This document shows, piece after piece, positions 23,476 through 35,185 of a DNA stretch of 64,000 bases. The translations under genes and the position numbers were made by a program. This DNA is from Bimastos eiseni (Eukaryota; Annelida; Clitellata; Crassiclitellata; Lumbricidae). Below the pieces are notes generated by a model. That model made no database searches. It worked only from the letters and a program-made list of their open reading frames with translations, and was not told where the DNA came from. Position 1 is the first letter of the stretch, and each line of letters starts with the position of its first letter. The stretch lies in assembly GCA_959347315.1 (NCBI GenBank), contig OY365813.1, positions 12,376,829 to 12,440,828 of the forward strand, read 5' to 3'.

Positions 23476-23779
23476 TATCTTGTCCGCATACTTCAACCAT
23501 TTGTTCCGTCCTTTCGTTTAGAAATGTCACTCGTAGACTATGCAATAATATTCAAGTAGCTTAATCATCGCACTTATCTAAACACTACATCGTCTTCAAC
23601 CAGATCACCATCGCACTGGCAACACCGTATTCGTGCCATGTATGCGGCTACACTAATTGTAGGCCTATACGTGTAGAGATATTCAGAGCACTACTTAAAC
23701 AGTAACCAATAACACACGCTCTCTATGTAGGCCTACGTTACACGTAACCTTCTTCTGGTTCTCTGCCTCAGAGACAGGT

Positions 23780-24200
23780 TCAAATTTCGACGTCGTCGCT
23801 CCTATTATTGTTGTGCCTCTTCTTCAAGCTTTCCATGTCCCGCTGTAATCATAAAATCCAGCATTTTCTGTCTTTGTCTTCCTCTTGTCCACCTTCCCTT
23901 CATTCTTTCTTCTATGACCACTCATAGTAGTGATTCTCCTTTCAGTGTGTTACCAATTCATTTGCTATGTCCCTTTCTTAATGTGTATATAAGGGCTCTT
24001 TCTTCTTCAATACCTTGCATCACTTCTTCATTTGTTTCATGCTCGATCCAGCTGATTATCTCTCCATTCTTCACCATGTCCACGTTTTGAAAGCCTCTGC
24101 ATTTTTTATTATGTCCGTTATTCTCATGCATCTGTTCCATGTAGTACCACACACCACATCAGTGTCTATATCATTCTTCTCCTCAGATTCCTGTTTGTGT
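23780..24200 (-). mobile_element. LINE ORF2 C-terminal relic
   Basis: The minus-strand frame reads MWYYMEQMHENNGHNKK and ISWIEHETNEEVMQGIEEER, ALIYTLRKGHSK, followed after breaks by WIGNTLKGESLL-like and KVDKRKTK-like pieces. The order MW..M..ISWIEH.TNEEVL...ER.LI.TIR..Q..WIGH.LRG..LL is typical of the tail of non-LTR reverse transcriptase ORFs. Decayed. Confidence 0.7.
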
Positions 24201-24362
24201 TGCTCTCAGAAGAACTCTTTTTTTTGATGACGCCTCGTTCCCAATTACTATTATTCTTTTAATTTCTCTTTTCTTTTCCCTGTGACATTTGACATCTGTC
24301 GTGATCATACTCCCAAGCTAACAGAGTTCTTTCATCTCTGCTCATATTTCCTGATTCTGAGT

Positions 24363-24372
24363 ACTCTCTCTC

Positions 24373-24415
<43 letters not shown>

Positions 24416-24486
24416 GTCTGTCTGTCTCTCTCTGTCTGTCTGTATCTCTCTATCTCTGTCTGTCTCTCTGTCTCTCTGTCTCTATT
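24363..24486. repeat. (TCTG)n/(TC)n microsatellite
   Basis: Pyrimidine-rich TC and TCTG repeats; the Ser/Leu and Arg/Glu frames are low complexity. Confidence 0.93.
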
Positions 24487-24689
24487 CCTATTCATATCGA
24501 GTGACACAAGTACAAGCTTCCTAATTATTCTTCTTCAACCGCCACAATGCATGCAATACCCTTTTCAATGCACTCTACGCTTTAAGATGCTTTTTCAAAA
24601 TCCACGAAGCATAATTATATGTACGTGGCCTACATCCTGACCGTTTTGGCAACTCCTTTCTGATAGTAGACCTATAGACTATAAGTGCT

Positions 24690-24882
24690 CGTATCGCGCC
24701 TAGTCCCCATACCGTTGCTAGCATGCTAGCATAGAAATGTGAAATGTGAAATACAATTAAGAACAGACTGTTTTTTAATTTCAAACTGGCAAACCGTAGT
24801 ATGATTACAAGCAGGCCAATAGTTTGAACGGGTGATAACAAGTTTTTACAAGGTCGAATTTGGCTGTCGACAGCCATGCAAG
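24690..24882 (-). repeat. Dispersed CATGGCTG repeat, minus-strand copy
   Basis: The reverse complement reads CATGGCTGTCGACAGCCAAA, then AACTTGTTATCACCCGTTCAA and GTAATCATACTACGGTTTGCC, matching the copies at 3775 and 14600. The open frame over it is not a gene. Confidence 0.6.
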
Positions 24883-25197
24883 GCGCTCATCTGATTTTGC
24901 AACGCTTCCGCCTATCGAATGATGGACTGGGAAGGACTGTAGACCTCCACCCATTGATAATGATGAGGACGCTACTATAGATAGTGAAGTCTCTGCGAAG
25001 TGATCAGAGTGCCATGTTAGGCTTAGGCTACGTGTCTTTATAATATCATAGTAATATTACAGATTATTAATAAAACTGGGTGTTGAAAGCCAAATAAATT
25101 ATCTTCACAAGCATGCGGTATAAAAATTTGGCTTGGAGTCTGCACGAATACAGAGAAAGAGTGGCGTAGCGAGAGGGCGAGGGGGGCGAACCCCCCA

Positions 25198-25775
25198 GGC
25201 GGCACTTGTCCTAGGGGCGGCATTTTCGGGGGAAAAAATTAGTTTTGTATAACTTGCACTCTTCAAGATTCTTGCTGCTGTTGTCTGAACTTAAAGCTTT
25301 TATGCTATTTCTCGACTTAAAACTAACATTTACGACATACCGAAGGACCATCGAATGGCGCCTAGTGTCCATAGACACGCTGCAAAATATCAATGCCGCC
25401 CCTGTCTATCTTGCCATGACTTTTGCACCTATCAAATGAAATAAATTTTGCAATAGCAATAATGCGCAACATGGCCTCAGGCGGCACTTGTCCTGGAGGC
25501 GGCATTTTTGGCAAAAAATAAATAAAAAATTCTTGTTGTATAAATTGCACTCTTCAAGATTCTTGCTGTTCTTGTCCAAACCAGGCAGGCACCATATGCT
25601 TTCTTGCTTCTTCTCGACTTAAAACTAACATATACGATAGGCCTATACAGAAGGACCATCGAATGGCACCTAGTGTTAATAGACACGCTGCAAAATGGCA
25701 ATGCCGCCCCTCTCTATCTTGCCATTACTTTCGCACTTATAAAATGAAATAAATTTTGCAATTATCATAATGCGC
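25198..25775. repeat. Two tandem 280-base repeats, hAT-associated
   Basis: 25198-25470 and 25484-25775 align over GGCGGCACTTGTCCT, TGCACTCTTCAAGATTCTTGCTG, TCTCGACTTAAAACTAACAT, GAAGGACCATCGAATGGC.CCTAG, AATGCCGCCCCT and AAATGAAATAAATTTTGCAAT. A further GGCGGCATTTT piece is at 26928. The downstream frame at 26140-26277 is hAT-like, so these may be parts of one rearranged hAT element. Confidence 0.75.
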
Positions 25776-26139
25776 AAATTCTTAGATTGATGAAAAATCA
25801 TTTTTCCTAAGTAAAAAATTGGATTAATTAAGGACAATCTCTGATTAAATATGAATTTTATTTATGATAAAACTTGCAAAATGCATCATGTATTGAGGCA
25901 AATAAAGTTATCCGAAACAGAAGTTTGAGTAATGAAAGACGTTTTTACCTTCTTTGAGTGATGAAAATATTAATGCAAAGTTGGATTCACAATCGAAATC
26001 TAACTTAAATAGAAGTTGAATTTATCAAAAAATCTTTCTTAATTAGAATCTGTGTTGATGAAAGGGTTATTGCCTAAACAGAATTTGGACTTTCAAAACT
26101 AAAACTAATTAAAATAAACTAATTAAAACCTACTTAAGA

Positions 26140-26277
26140 CCCACAGTTAGAGAATCACTACATTCCAATTTAGCAATTCTTTCAGTTGAACGCTCTTTGA
26201 CAGGCACAATTAACTTTGACAAGATTATTAGTAATTTTGCTGCAGAGAAAGCTAGAGAGCAAGAAAAGCACATTTAA
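26140..26277 (+). mobile_element. hAT-family transposase C-terminal relic
   Basis: The frame ...LRPTVRESLHSNLAILSVER, then INFDKIISNFAAEKAREQEK, ends in TAA. The L(S/T)NLA(I/M)LSIE...FD..I..FA..KAR pattern is the C-terminal dimerisation end of hAT-type transposases found in many invertebrates. Confidence 0.75.
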
Positions 26278-27500
26278 AAAATGTAACAGTTAACAGGTAT
26301 AATGAAAGTATGAGATCGTACCGTATCCGTAATCCGTATGATAAATTCATTCATTCATTACGAAAATTTATATAGCACCCCTTCAAGGTTACTACTCATG
26401 AGCGCTCCAATTAGTCAAAGTTATCAGTTACTAATCCATTCTAAGTACCATACTTACTGTGGTCTCATTATGATGAAATTATTATTTAGGCCTAGGACTT
26501 TCTTTTCAATACGTATAGAGAAAGAATAGGCCCTATGATTTGCATTGTTTTATTTTTATTTTATTTTCATAATTTTCGCCTCTAAGACGTTTAGTAACTT
26601 TATTGTGAGGCTTGCTTTATTTGTTTGTTTTATAACTGGTTAATTTCTTAATTAATACAATCTTATTCTCATTTCATATCTTTACATCTAATGATAATGC
26701 ATTTTAATTAGTCAAAGGACATACAGCTTTAATTTTGAAAGTGCATGCTGATGCTGTTACTAACTGTAGGCCCTACAATTATTTCAATTCTGAATAGAAT
26801 AATCATAATGTTTATAAGAGCTTAATGAAAGCACTCAAAACAGGCGCCGTATGCCAATCTCCGTGTGCATATCTCGGGGTAGGCCTATATATGCAAGAAC
26901 GAAGTGATGAACAAATAGGCAGAGGCGGCATTTTGTACCTTCGCCCCAGGCGGCGCTTTGCCTCGCTACGCCACTGCCGAGAAAGAAAGTTTGATGCATT
27001 TTCGCGTATAAGTTATGCCACGGCACATTCATCTACTATTTCATATGCACCTAGTACACTACTAGTCCGTTACAAAAACTTCGCTAGGAAAATGGGCTAC
27101 ATGTCGAATAAGAACCAATTAAGAACAGCCATCGGTTGTATCTGCTGTGCAGAACAAGCACAGATGGCACAAAACGTTATGAATAATGTATACTACATTA
27201 ATGAAGTCAAAGGTGACTGCCCCATCACTGTCTTTGATTTATTTACTTTCGGATGCTTTAAAGAGTGCAGGTGTATCATAAATTCATAATGATTGAAGTG
27301 TTGTAGACAAAATACGTTAAAACATTTAAGATTCACAGACGGTAGGCGACTATCGCTTCGAATCAGTGGAAAAAGCAGCGACTGCCAAAGAAACTTCGAA
27401 AAAATGTACTCTTAGAAGCATAAATGTTGCTTTATCGGCTTCTGTTATGGAACTTTTGTGAAACTTTAATAACGAATATTATTTTTAATGCAGCAAGTGT

Positions 27501-28098
27501 GTCCGCATCGATCAAAAGACAGTCAGTCCTCTTAGTACGTCTGATATCCATTAGGATGGACGAGTTCATTGTGCTGTGCTGGACATAGGTACACCAAACG
27601 TCAAAACAACCATAAACAAGGGTAGAGATACATAATTTCAAGAAAGCATAAATATATCATTATAGTAGTTCGAAAGAACTAATATCATTACCATAATTAT
27701 AATAGACTGTGTTGCACTGGTTATGATTCTCAAAACGTGATCCATAAACTACATATCTGATTGTCGATCAACTTCATGCCTGACATGTACACATGTGAAA
27801 GATATTAGGGCCTATACGTGGAGGGCAAGACTGCGATCAATAAATTACTAATTCACCCTACAGATCATCACTAACACGCAATAAGTAATAACTTATCCGA
27901 GTCACTGTTTCAGTTTAAATAACGTTTCGAACGTGCCAGTTGCTATAAAAAAATAATTTATAAGTTCTATTGTTTGTGCTCTACAAGCGATTTCTGGCAT
28001 AACATTCAATTCTCGTATCAGGTCATAATGACTAGGATGTCGTATAAAAGCTGTCGTCGTTGATTTTCATAATTATATTCGATGATTACATACTCGCC
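27501..28098. other. R3 3' flank, no TM or tail exon recognised
   Basis: The region was read for the VIVLAVLLG helix motif and the conserved DNA word CCCAAAAGGACGGCC seen in R1, R2, R4 and R5; neither is present. No canonical AATAAA on the minus strand immediately follows the R3 stop. Confidence 0.5.
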
Positions 28099-28715
28099 CT
28101 AAATTACTTCGTTCCGCGGCACTCTTACGCCTTTTACCATGGTCAAGTAATAAATTATATTTCTATTTAGATCACCGCCATACACCATAAAGTCGAAAAC
28201 GTACACATCTCCTGGTAGTAAATTATCACATGTTATCTGGCCGGCCGTGCGATTTACATTGAAGTAATAATTTGTGAAGCAAAATCCAATTGATTCAATA
28301 CAATACGTCACATCAAGTCTTGCTATTCTGTCCTCAGTGGCGCTAAAATTCACAATGGCTTGATTTCCGTTAAAAGATATGGTCTTCGGAGAAACAAAGA
28401 ACTTGAATATCTTAGGTGTTTTCACAGTTACTTTGACGACATCACTGGAACCAAGGTAATTAAATGACCATATGCGAACTTCGTAATTCGTCTCAGGCTG
28501 GATGGCTTTTCTAAACTGTGCGGTGAGACTAGAATTGTAACAATCGGCTTTTAACGTAGTATTCCTAGTGTCGATAACGCGATCATCGTACGTAGCTTTC
28601 AGTTGCAAGAAGGTCTTTTGTTGACATCCATTAGCCCACATGCAGTTCCACGCTATCACAATGAGGTTATGTGAAATCAATGCCGCTGTCACGCTCGATG
28701 GTGCATCAGGCGGAC
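28099..28715 (-). CDS. R3 double FN3-like terminal exon with stop codon
   Basis: Acceptor CTCATAG|GT, phase 1. It starts GPPDAPSSVT, with IAWNCMWANGCQQK, IQPETNYEVRIWSFNYLGSS and a second module ending YVFDFMVYGGD. The last residues are GVRVPRNEVI and stop. The GGGTGAGT donor found here in R1, R2 and R4 (GGTGGGT in R5) is replaced by unrelated sequence. Confidence 0.8.
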
Positions 28716-31700
28716 CTATGAGCAGAAAAAAATAACCAATTAGACATTGATTAAGTAAGCACTTTATTAAGGAAACGATTTTTATCTAAATGGTTGTTCT
28801 TACATAGCTTGTCGTTATTGTGAAGGTGTTTTAAAGCTATTAGCATTTGCATATGTTTAACTGCGCTCCTTCAATGTCTACAACGATCGCCACATTAAGA
28901 TGACGCTCAAATTTCTTTTGCGTCACGGAAATTACCCATGTCGACAAGCGCTGCAGAGCAAGAAATTGGAGAGCATGTGTCCTCAATAAATGATGTCCCT
29001 TGTTTCTCTGGTCTTATTTCTCTGGTCGTAATCGTGTACCAAATGTTGTAGTCACAGATATATATCTGCTACATGTAAGTAAGTAGGTTAGTACGCAAAT
29101 AAGTAAGTAAGTATCTTCTTTAATAAGAATGCAATCGCACGACACGTGCACAATCAGATTATACATGTAGATATGTATGTGTAAATGGGTAAATGGTAAA
29201 TTGGTAAAATATCGATCAGAACAGTTGTCTAAGGTATACGGGGGCACAGTAAAGTGATGTACAACATACTGGCGTGAAGAGCAGCAGGATGCCAGATAGA
29301 TTCCCCCCTATACCCTCCATAAGGTTGACTAGTCCTCTATTCGCTAGGCGCTACGTTGGTTAAATTTATCATATAATGTGATGTAATAACCGTTCGTGCC
29401 TTATTTGTTATCAAACCCCTGCTTTGTCAGCTTGAATGTCATTAAACGGCCGGAGGTTACTTATCATTATTAACATTAATAAGTGGAGCTAGTAATGGAA
29501 AGTTATGAACAGCTTCATGGTTTATGTGGAAGATTAACATTAACACATATCCACTCTAAAGAACAAAAAGCGCATGCTGAACGTAGCTTAGCTAATCAAA
29601 GAAAGATGGCCCGCACAAACTCATAGAAAATTATATTTATTTGAGTTAATATCTGACACTTAGTGATGTCTATTATACCGTACCACTGATGGTTTGTGTG
29701 CAATCATTTGAAAACCGCTGTGCTGTAATCGTATTTATAAGATGCAAACTTACCTGGAGGTAGAACTTTAAAAGTCTCTGTTGTAGTGCCGACGGTGTTG
29801 CTCAAAGTGAGTGAATAATTTCCGTAATATGCCTCTGATGCGAATTTAAAATTAAGGGAATAGTGAGAATGTGAATGCGCATTTGAAAATCCGGATGGCA
29901 AATCCTGAATGAATCCTGATATGTTTATAAAACTCCAGTTTGTTGCATAGGTCAATGCAGGAAATGCCTCGAAGGAAACTGAGAACGAGACAGAATCGCC
30001 TAAATTCGGGTTGCATTTCTTGCTGGCAGGATTCCTTGAAAAGATATAGGGGCGATCTGAAAAAGAAAAAATCTCGTCGATGTCATGAATAGGGAATCAT
30101 CAGAATTAATATTAGGGATACAAATGGAACAAAATAAATTTCGAATAAAAATTAAAATAGGTACATTTTCAGCTAAATCTGAAGCGAACTGATTTCAATG
30201 ACATATTTTAAGTCTAATTAGCTAATAATTGTTAACTATTAGTTAATGTGGTATCATATTTACTATTTTACTATATTTAATATTGTACCAATGTTACATT
30301 ATTAGTAAGTATACTACTGATTTATTGGCACATTGATCACCAACTTCCATCATTCTTCCGCACTACGACTGCAGAACCAAGACAAGCCGCATCATTGTTT
30401 ATAGAGTTTCAGAGACAAGAAGCTGAACGGGTAATTTATGCAATTATATTCGGTTTAGCCTCAGATGCGCATACTCAAGAGTTCGATAGCTATATATAGC
30501 TGTGCATCACTTGGAGCAGATATAATATTCTCTCGCGCATAAACAGTTGCAGGACATCCTGTTATGCAATGCTTTGTCCATTTAAGTTTTTAAATCTTTA
30601 ATCCAATATCCATCCCAATGTTTTTAGGAAGAACAGCTTGTCACCTCAACATGTTGATTTAGCAAGTTTCTACAAGGATAATCGTTTTGGGAAGCCCTAG
30701 GGCGACCAATAAAAATTTTATTGCAATAAATTACCGGTGATAAATATATTGAATCACGGGTATTGCCTGGGATTGAACGCATTTGTCTGGATATAGCAGC
30801 TTGCTGCCAATTAGCACTGAAAGGCATTTTAAGACTGCACGGCCAAAGAGCCAAGAAACGTATCTTTTTGTCAGTAGTCTTAGCCATTCTGTGCTGTATT
30901 TTCATGAGCTGAACGCAGTATTTGTACATGGAATTATTATCGATTATGATTACGCGCGACATCAAGGCACGCATACTGCGATGAGAACTTTCAGACATGC
31001 CAAAATGCTTTGATGATTGACATTTTTACCTAGACCCAATGGTAACACAATACTAACAGTTTAACGGCAAGTATAACCAAGGAGAGATGTCGGAATCGTA
31101 TGGTGACCAGTGTTCTTGCCCATAGCAGTAGATCCCATGAGTATCACGATACTGAGCCGATGCAATCACAAGTGTTTTTCCATCGTCTTTGATGCTGTAG
31201 CCAGGGACTGGATAGCCAAAGTTGGAAGTTTGTGCTGGTCCACTGGAAATATTCTGAAGATATCCAATCCATGATAAATACCAATGATAATATATCCTAG
31301 GTTGATACGCCACTGGTAACGAAGTCGATATCACGGCACAAGCCAGTTCGACTGTATCGCCTTCTGTTGCTGTTTGATGCCTATTTCCGGCAGACGCTTG
31401 ATTCAGAAAACTCCTAGAACGCCCTAGAGGTCAAGACTGGTTTAGTTTGCTGATTGTCATCAGTAATTTCATCTAGAAATAGTCTTAGTGCACTCGAAGA
31501 CATTTACAATACATGTACAAATGGGATGCATGCCTGCAATCAGCTAAATTAAAGGAGCTATATTAAATGCGTGTATTTGAACTTAGATGCGTAATTGACC
31601 GAACCCCACACATTTGCAACGCACTATATATAGCAAGAAAAGGAAACAAAGGCAGACCTGGACTACGCTGGATAATCGTGATCGTAATCTCAACATTTCT

Positions 31701-33838
31701 ACAGTGACCACAAAAGCGAAGTCGCGGGAACCATCTTATTCACAGGCGCTTAATCAAAACAGAATCGATAGGCAGGGGGTCGAATCCTGAAAGTCAGGCA
31801 TGCAGACAAGTAGACGGCTAAGGTGGATGGTGTCTGGAGTTGAAACGGCGAGGGAGATAAGAGGAAGAGCAGGAATCAGGATAGAATTTGCGAAAGAGCA
31901 GTGCTTTGAGTTGTGAGTGAAAGACCTTTGGGGAGGATAGCAAGAGGTGAGGTGTTTGTGAGTTCGTAGGACGGATTGGATATTTATTTATCTTAAGGCT
32001 GGAGGGAGTTTGTTCCAAAGAGGCGGGACAGCAATGGCTATGGAGCGATTTGCAAATTTGAGTAATGATGTGATGGGAGAGCGAAGTAGTGTGAGGGTGG
32101 AAGAGGAACGGGTTGAACGATTTGGCTGAATCGTGAACAACTGACCACTGAACAATATGTGGGCTGTGAGGATTGCAGTGTGTTGATTTTTTGAGCCAGT
32201 GCATGGAGTGTTTGAGGACAGGAGTGATATGGTGATGCCTTGGGGTCTTGGTGACAGCACGGGCGAGAGCATTATGAATGGCTTGGATGCGGTTTAATTG
32301 GGTGGTGTCTATATTGGTGAAAAGGGAATTACAGTAATTAAATTTAGCGTGAACTGTTGATGTGGCGATCGTGGATGCAGTTTTGAAGTCAAGCATAGGG
32401 CGGATTCTACGAAGATCACGGATGTGCATAAAGCAAGAGCGAGAAAGATGGGTAATGTGATCAGCGAAGCTAAGGTTTTGGTCAAAGATTATGCCTAGGT
32501 TGCGGACAGGAGAATTTGCAGTGAATGCGTGGATGGATGCAGGATCAAGGTTGAGGCAAATAGAGGGATCAGGACTTTTGTTCAGTTGCTCACGGAGGCC
32601 AATTAGGATGAATTTGGTTTCGGAGGGGTTCAGGCAGACGAGGTTTTAAGTTAACCAGGATGAGATTTGGGTGACGACATGGAGCAGATTATCAATGGAG
32701 TTGGAGAAACTGGTTGGAGAGAAAGAAATGAATAACAGCGTGTCATCAGCGTATAGATGATGGTCAACCGAGGATATGTTAATGAGTGAACTGAGGGGGT
32801 AGTATAGAGGATGAACAAGAGGTAACAAGAGATAATTGAATGAGGAAAATCTTTTATTTGTCCTAGCACGAAAGGCAGCAATAGATTTACCAAATGACCA
32901 AGAACAATGGGGGTCATCTATGACCACCCACCAATCCCTGATGAATGACGTCAGGAACTGCTGATGAGGGTGACGACGACGGCGATGAAGGCGAAGAGCG
33001 ATGATGATGACGACGACGACATATGTATATATACATACACTGACTCGTAGATACATATATCTGCATCTATGTATACATGCTTACATTCGCAGGCCTGTAT
33101 ATAGGCCTGTGTATGCAAGTATGTATGCATAAATGCATATACATACAGTATAAATATATATATATATATCGTAAGAATTATGATGGTGCACACTTACCAT
33201 ATACGAAAAGCAAAGCACTAGCATCTGTCAGTACAGTCCTTCCTATGGTTACTGATAATGAATAGTTGCCAGCATCCGATAATTGGATATTCCATATGAT
33301 GAGTGTCACTACTCCACTTTGGCTGTCCAGTGTATGGTTGGTGTTAGTGTTCAACTGACCTGGAGACCCAAGCGTGAGATTGTGGACAGAATAACCTGAC
33401 AGTGGTCCTGCCACTGACCAGTGGAATGTCGCTCTTTCCCCTTGATACTTTCTTTGCATTCCAGGTGTTGTAATGATCCCTTCAAACGAGACAAAAGCAA
33501 AGAATATCTGAGCATGAACTATTTATGCCCTCGAAGTACTGAGGTCTCCTTTCTTACCACTAACCATCCGTCCATTTATTTTCATGCTTACGCTGGTGTC
33601 ACTTTAACTTAAAGCGCTTTAGCAACATAGTACGTGTAACAGTGCTTTGTATTTTATTGTAGAATTGCAAATCAAGTTAAGCACTTCACAGTTAAACTTA
33701 TAGAATGGGGTTTCTAGACTAATTTTGAAATCTGCTGAGCCAATTTGAAGTGCGATTCTACAGTTCATAACCACCTTTTGGTTGATTCCGGAGCGTAATA
33801 TTGACGAGGATGACCAATACAGCAAAGCGAAGTGGCAT
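28099..33838 (-). CDS. R3: three Ig-like and two FN3-like domain protein without a visible membrane anchor (probably secreted)
   Basis: Five exons: signal peptide 33775-33838, Ig1 33198-33479, Ig2 31058-31396, Ig3 29754-30056 and FN3 28099-28715 ending in TAG. All frames are open and phases are 1 throughout. The donor that the paralogues use at the end of the FN3 exon is gone, and the frame reads ten residues from GVRV to NEVI, then stops. No transmembrane or tail exon homologue was found between 22 and 28.1 kb. The predicted product is a soluble glycoprotein with the receptor ectodomain. It is the most diverged copy: FN3 module 2 lacks the NVTCC motif and Ig1 has no cysteine. It could instead be a recent pseudogene, but open frames over five exons argue for constraint. 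An L2/CR1-like LINE relic lies in the Ig1-Ig2 intron in the same orientation. Confidence 0.75.
28716..29753. other. R3 FN3-Ig3 intron
   Basis: Noncoding, with a short AAGT-type repeat near 29074-29112. Nothing else recognised. Confidence 0.6.
29754..30056 (-). CDS. R3 Ig-like domain 3 exon
   Basis: 101 codons, phase 1 both ends (acceptor TTTTTCAG|AT, donor CCAG|GTAAGT). Segments are RPYIFSRNPASKKCNP, ALTYATNWSFINISG, YYGNYSLTLSNTVGT and FKVLPPG. There is a single cysteine, so no canonical intradomain disulfide. Confidence 0.8.
31058..31396 (-). CDS. R3 Ig-like domain 2 exon
   Basis: 113 codons. It is canonical in its cysteines: GDTVELACAV and DTHGIYCYGQ, with WYLSW in the C-strand region and [12 protein letters not shown]. 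The donor at the position used by the paralogues (after the final Tyr) is mutated. The next phase-1 donor, AACT|GTTAGT, lies 12 bases further on and keeps the frame into Ig3. The acceptor AATCAAG is chosen because earlier AGs give stops. Confidence 0.68.
31800..33060 (-). mobile_element. L2/CR1-like LINE reverse transcriptase relic in R3 intron
   Basis: Minus-strand frames read in order DHHLYADDTLLFISFSPTS (the YADD catalytic box of reverse transcriptase), VCLNPSETKFILIG, SPVRNLGIIFDQNLSFADHI, HLSRSCFMHIRDLRRIRPML, KFNYCNSLF, NRIQAIHNALARAVTKTPR, ITPVLKHSMHWL, and a 3' LWNKLPPALR. This is the RT C-terminal half of an L2/CR1-clade element. Stops after SSWLT and a frameshift near 32270 disable it. 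It lies in the Ig1-Ig2 intron in the same direction as R3. Confidence 0.9.
33000..33175. repeat. GAC/TATA/CATA low-complexity tract
   Basis: (GAC)n followed by TATA and TACA repeats, directly 5' of the LINE relic and next to R3 Ig1. Confidence 0.8.
33198..33479 (-). CDS. R3 Ig-like domain 1 exon
   Basis: 94 codons, phase 1 both ends (acceptor TTTGAAG|GG, donor TATG|GTAAGT). Segments are GERATFHWSVAG, SGVVTLIIWNIQLSDAGNYS and ALLFVYG. It has no cysteine. Trp occupies the apparent B-strand Cys position. Confidence 0.82.
33775..33838 (-). CDS. R3 start codon and signal peptide exon
   Basis: ATG followed by 20 codons: a basic N-region (MPLR), hydrophobic core FAVLVILVNITL, then RNQPK, ending AAAG|GTGGTT in phase 1. 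The position upstream of Ig1, the phase and the hydrophobic profile match the other leaders, but the core is followed by polar residues, so the cleavage site is less clear. Confidence 0.62.
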
Positions 33839-35100
33839 TTTCGTGTAAAATCCTGGTAAAACGGATATAGCGTTAGTAGGTTTTATCATTATTAACAACT
33901 AGACAATTATAGACATACATCAGGTAGCATAACAATGCAGAGTAAATAAGAAATAAGTAATCAGTAAAGAAGCAAAGTACATATAAGTTAGAGATATTAA
34001 ATTTAAGTAAATAAGAGGAAATACGAGTTCAATGGCGGGCTTACACACACACTATCAATCCAAATAATTATTAATGTAATGTTTGTCTGACGTAGTTTTA
34101 TCATCCGTCACAATTTGATGTGAGAAAACTCAGAGTAAATAAGAACTATTATTGTCGAACTTAAGATATTGAGAATGTATGAAACGCAAGAAAGAAAAAT
34201 GAAGAAACAGCTAGCTTATGGTAACTTTCATAACCTTTCAAACCGTGAGGTGCACGGGCTAAACTGTCTGCCTAAAAGTAGCTGGTGGTTCAAATTCTGA
34301 CCGAGGCAGAAAGTTATTTGGAGATTTCTGCTCCCGTATCGGTATAAGATACAATGATCCCTACGACCGTACCCTGTCGGCGGTGGAGATGAAACGGCGA
34401 GAAAGAGTACTGACCATCCAATAGACGCCGACAATACTCCAAAATGCCGATGACAAATGAAATCACAACATGTTATATCCCGGCTGCCTGTCAAGGCTAA
34501 CTTAACGGACAGTCTTCTTCTATTCTTTTGCTTCCGTAAAATCAATCATGTGTATTGGCGTGAAAGACTATATGACGGTGCTCTGCCTATAATTCTTTGA
34601 ATAGCGTGTGTTCATTGAAGGTGGAAAAGCTCACCTGTGTGATCAAAACAGCCTACATATTTACACTGTATGTATCTAGGTCAATGTCCTTGTTGCAGTC
34701 ACCAATGCGTTGAAAACTGTGAGCTTAGAGATTAGAGCCTGCACTCTGGCTGACAAAATTCATTAAACTTTATTTATTCACGCAGGCCCGACGATAGAGA
34801 CCGGTGCAAATACCCAGGATACCGGAAACTTTTATGGACCCCGGCAAAGTCCGCAATCAACTTATAAAGATATCATAATCAGTTAGAGTCTACTAAGCTT
34901 ATGATTAAATCATAAACTTCGTATAATTGATCATAATATTCTAGTTAAGCATCAGTTATATCATTTATTTATTTATTCTGATATCGCCTTTCTTCAAACA
35001 TTTTTTTGCTCAGAAGTGCACACGCTCGACGGCGCAATTGCAGTTGTACTGCAGAGCATTATTGTGCGCGAAGGACTTGCTCAAAGTCCCTATACACAGT
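33839..35100. other. R3 5' flank, no recognised feature
   Basis: No 5' UTR exon like that of R4/R5 was recognised. Open frames at 34228-34545 have no support. Confidence 0.4.
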
Positions 35101-35101
35101 G

Positions 35102-35185
35102 ACGCCTTGGATGAGGGTCGAATCCGCTCGCTCAGCACACACTGAGCGTTACGGGCAACCTCTCTAACCACTTGGCCACCGTGCC
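35102..35185 (-). repeat. tRNA-derived SINE head
   Basis: The minus strand begins GGCACGGTGGCCAAGTGGTT, an excellent A box (TGGCCAAGTGG), and has GGATTCGACCC as B box about 50 bases later, with a long variable-arm-like hairpin (ACGCTCAGTGTGTGCTGAGCG) between them, as in Leu/Ser tRNAs. The acceptor stem does not pair, so it is a SINE head rather than a functional tRNA. Confidence 0.7.

Noticed and set aside
24259..24524. Arg/Glu and Ser/Leu repeat frames
   Set aside because: Translation of a TCTG microsatellite.
26825..27289. 154-codon plus-strand open frame
   Set aside because: It crosses from hAT-like repeat into the intergenic block shared with 6.6-7.0 kb, where the matching copy does not keep the frame. 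No domain or splice support.
30624..30998. 124-codon minus-strand frame in the R3 Ig3-Ig2 intron
   Set aside because: Lies between two well-supported exons, shows no Ig pattern and has an opposing frame of similar length.
35102..35185. Possible functional Leu/Ser tRNA on the minus strand
   Set aside because: A and B boxes are good but the acceptor stem does not close, so it was called a SINE head.
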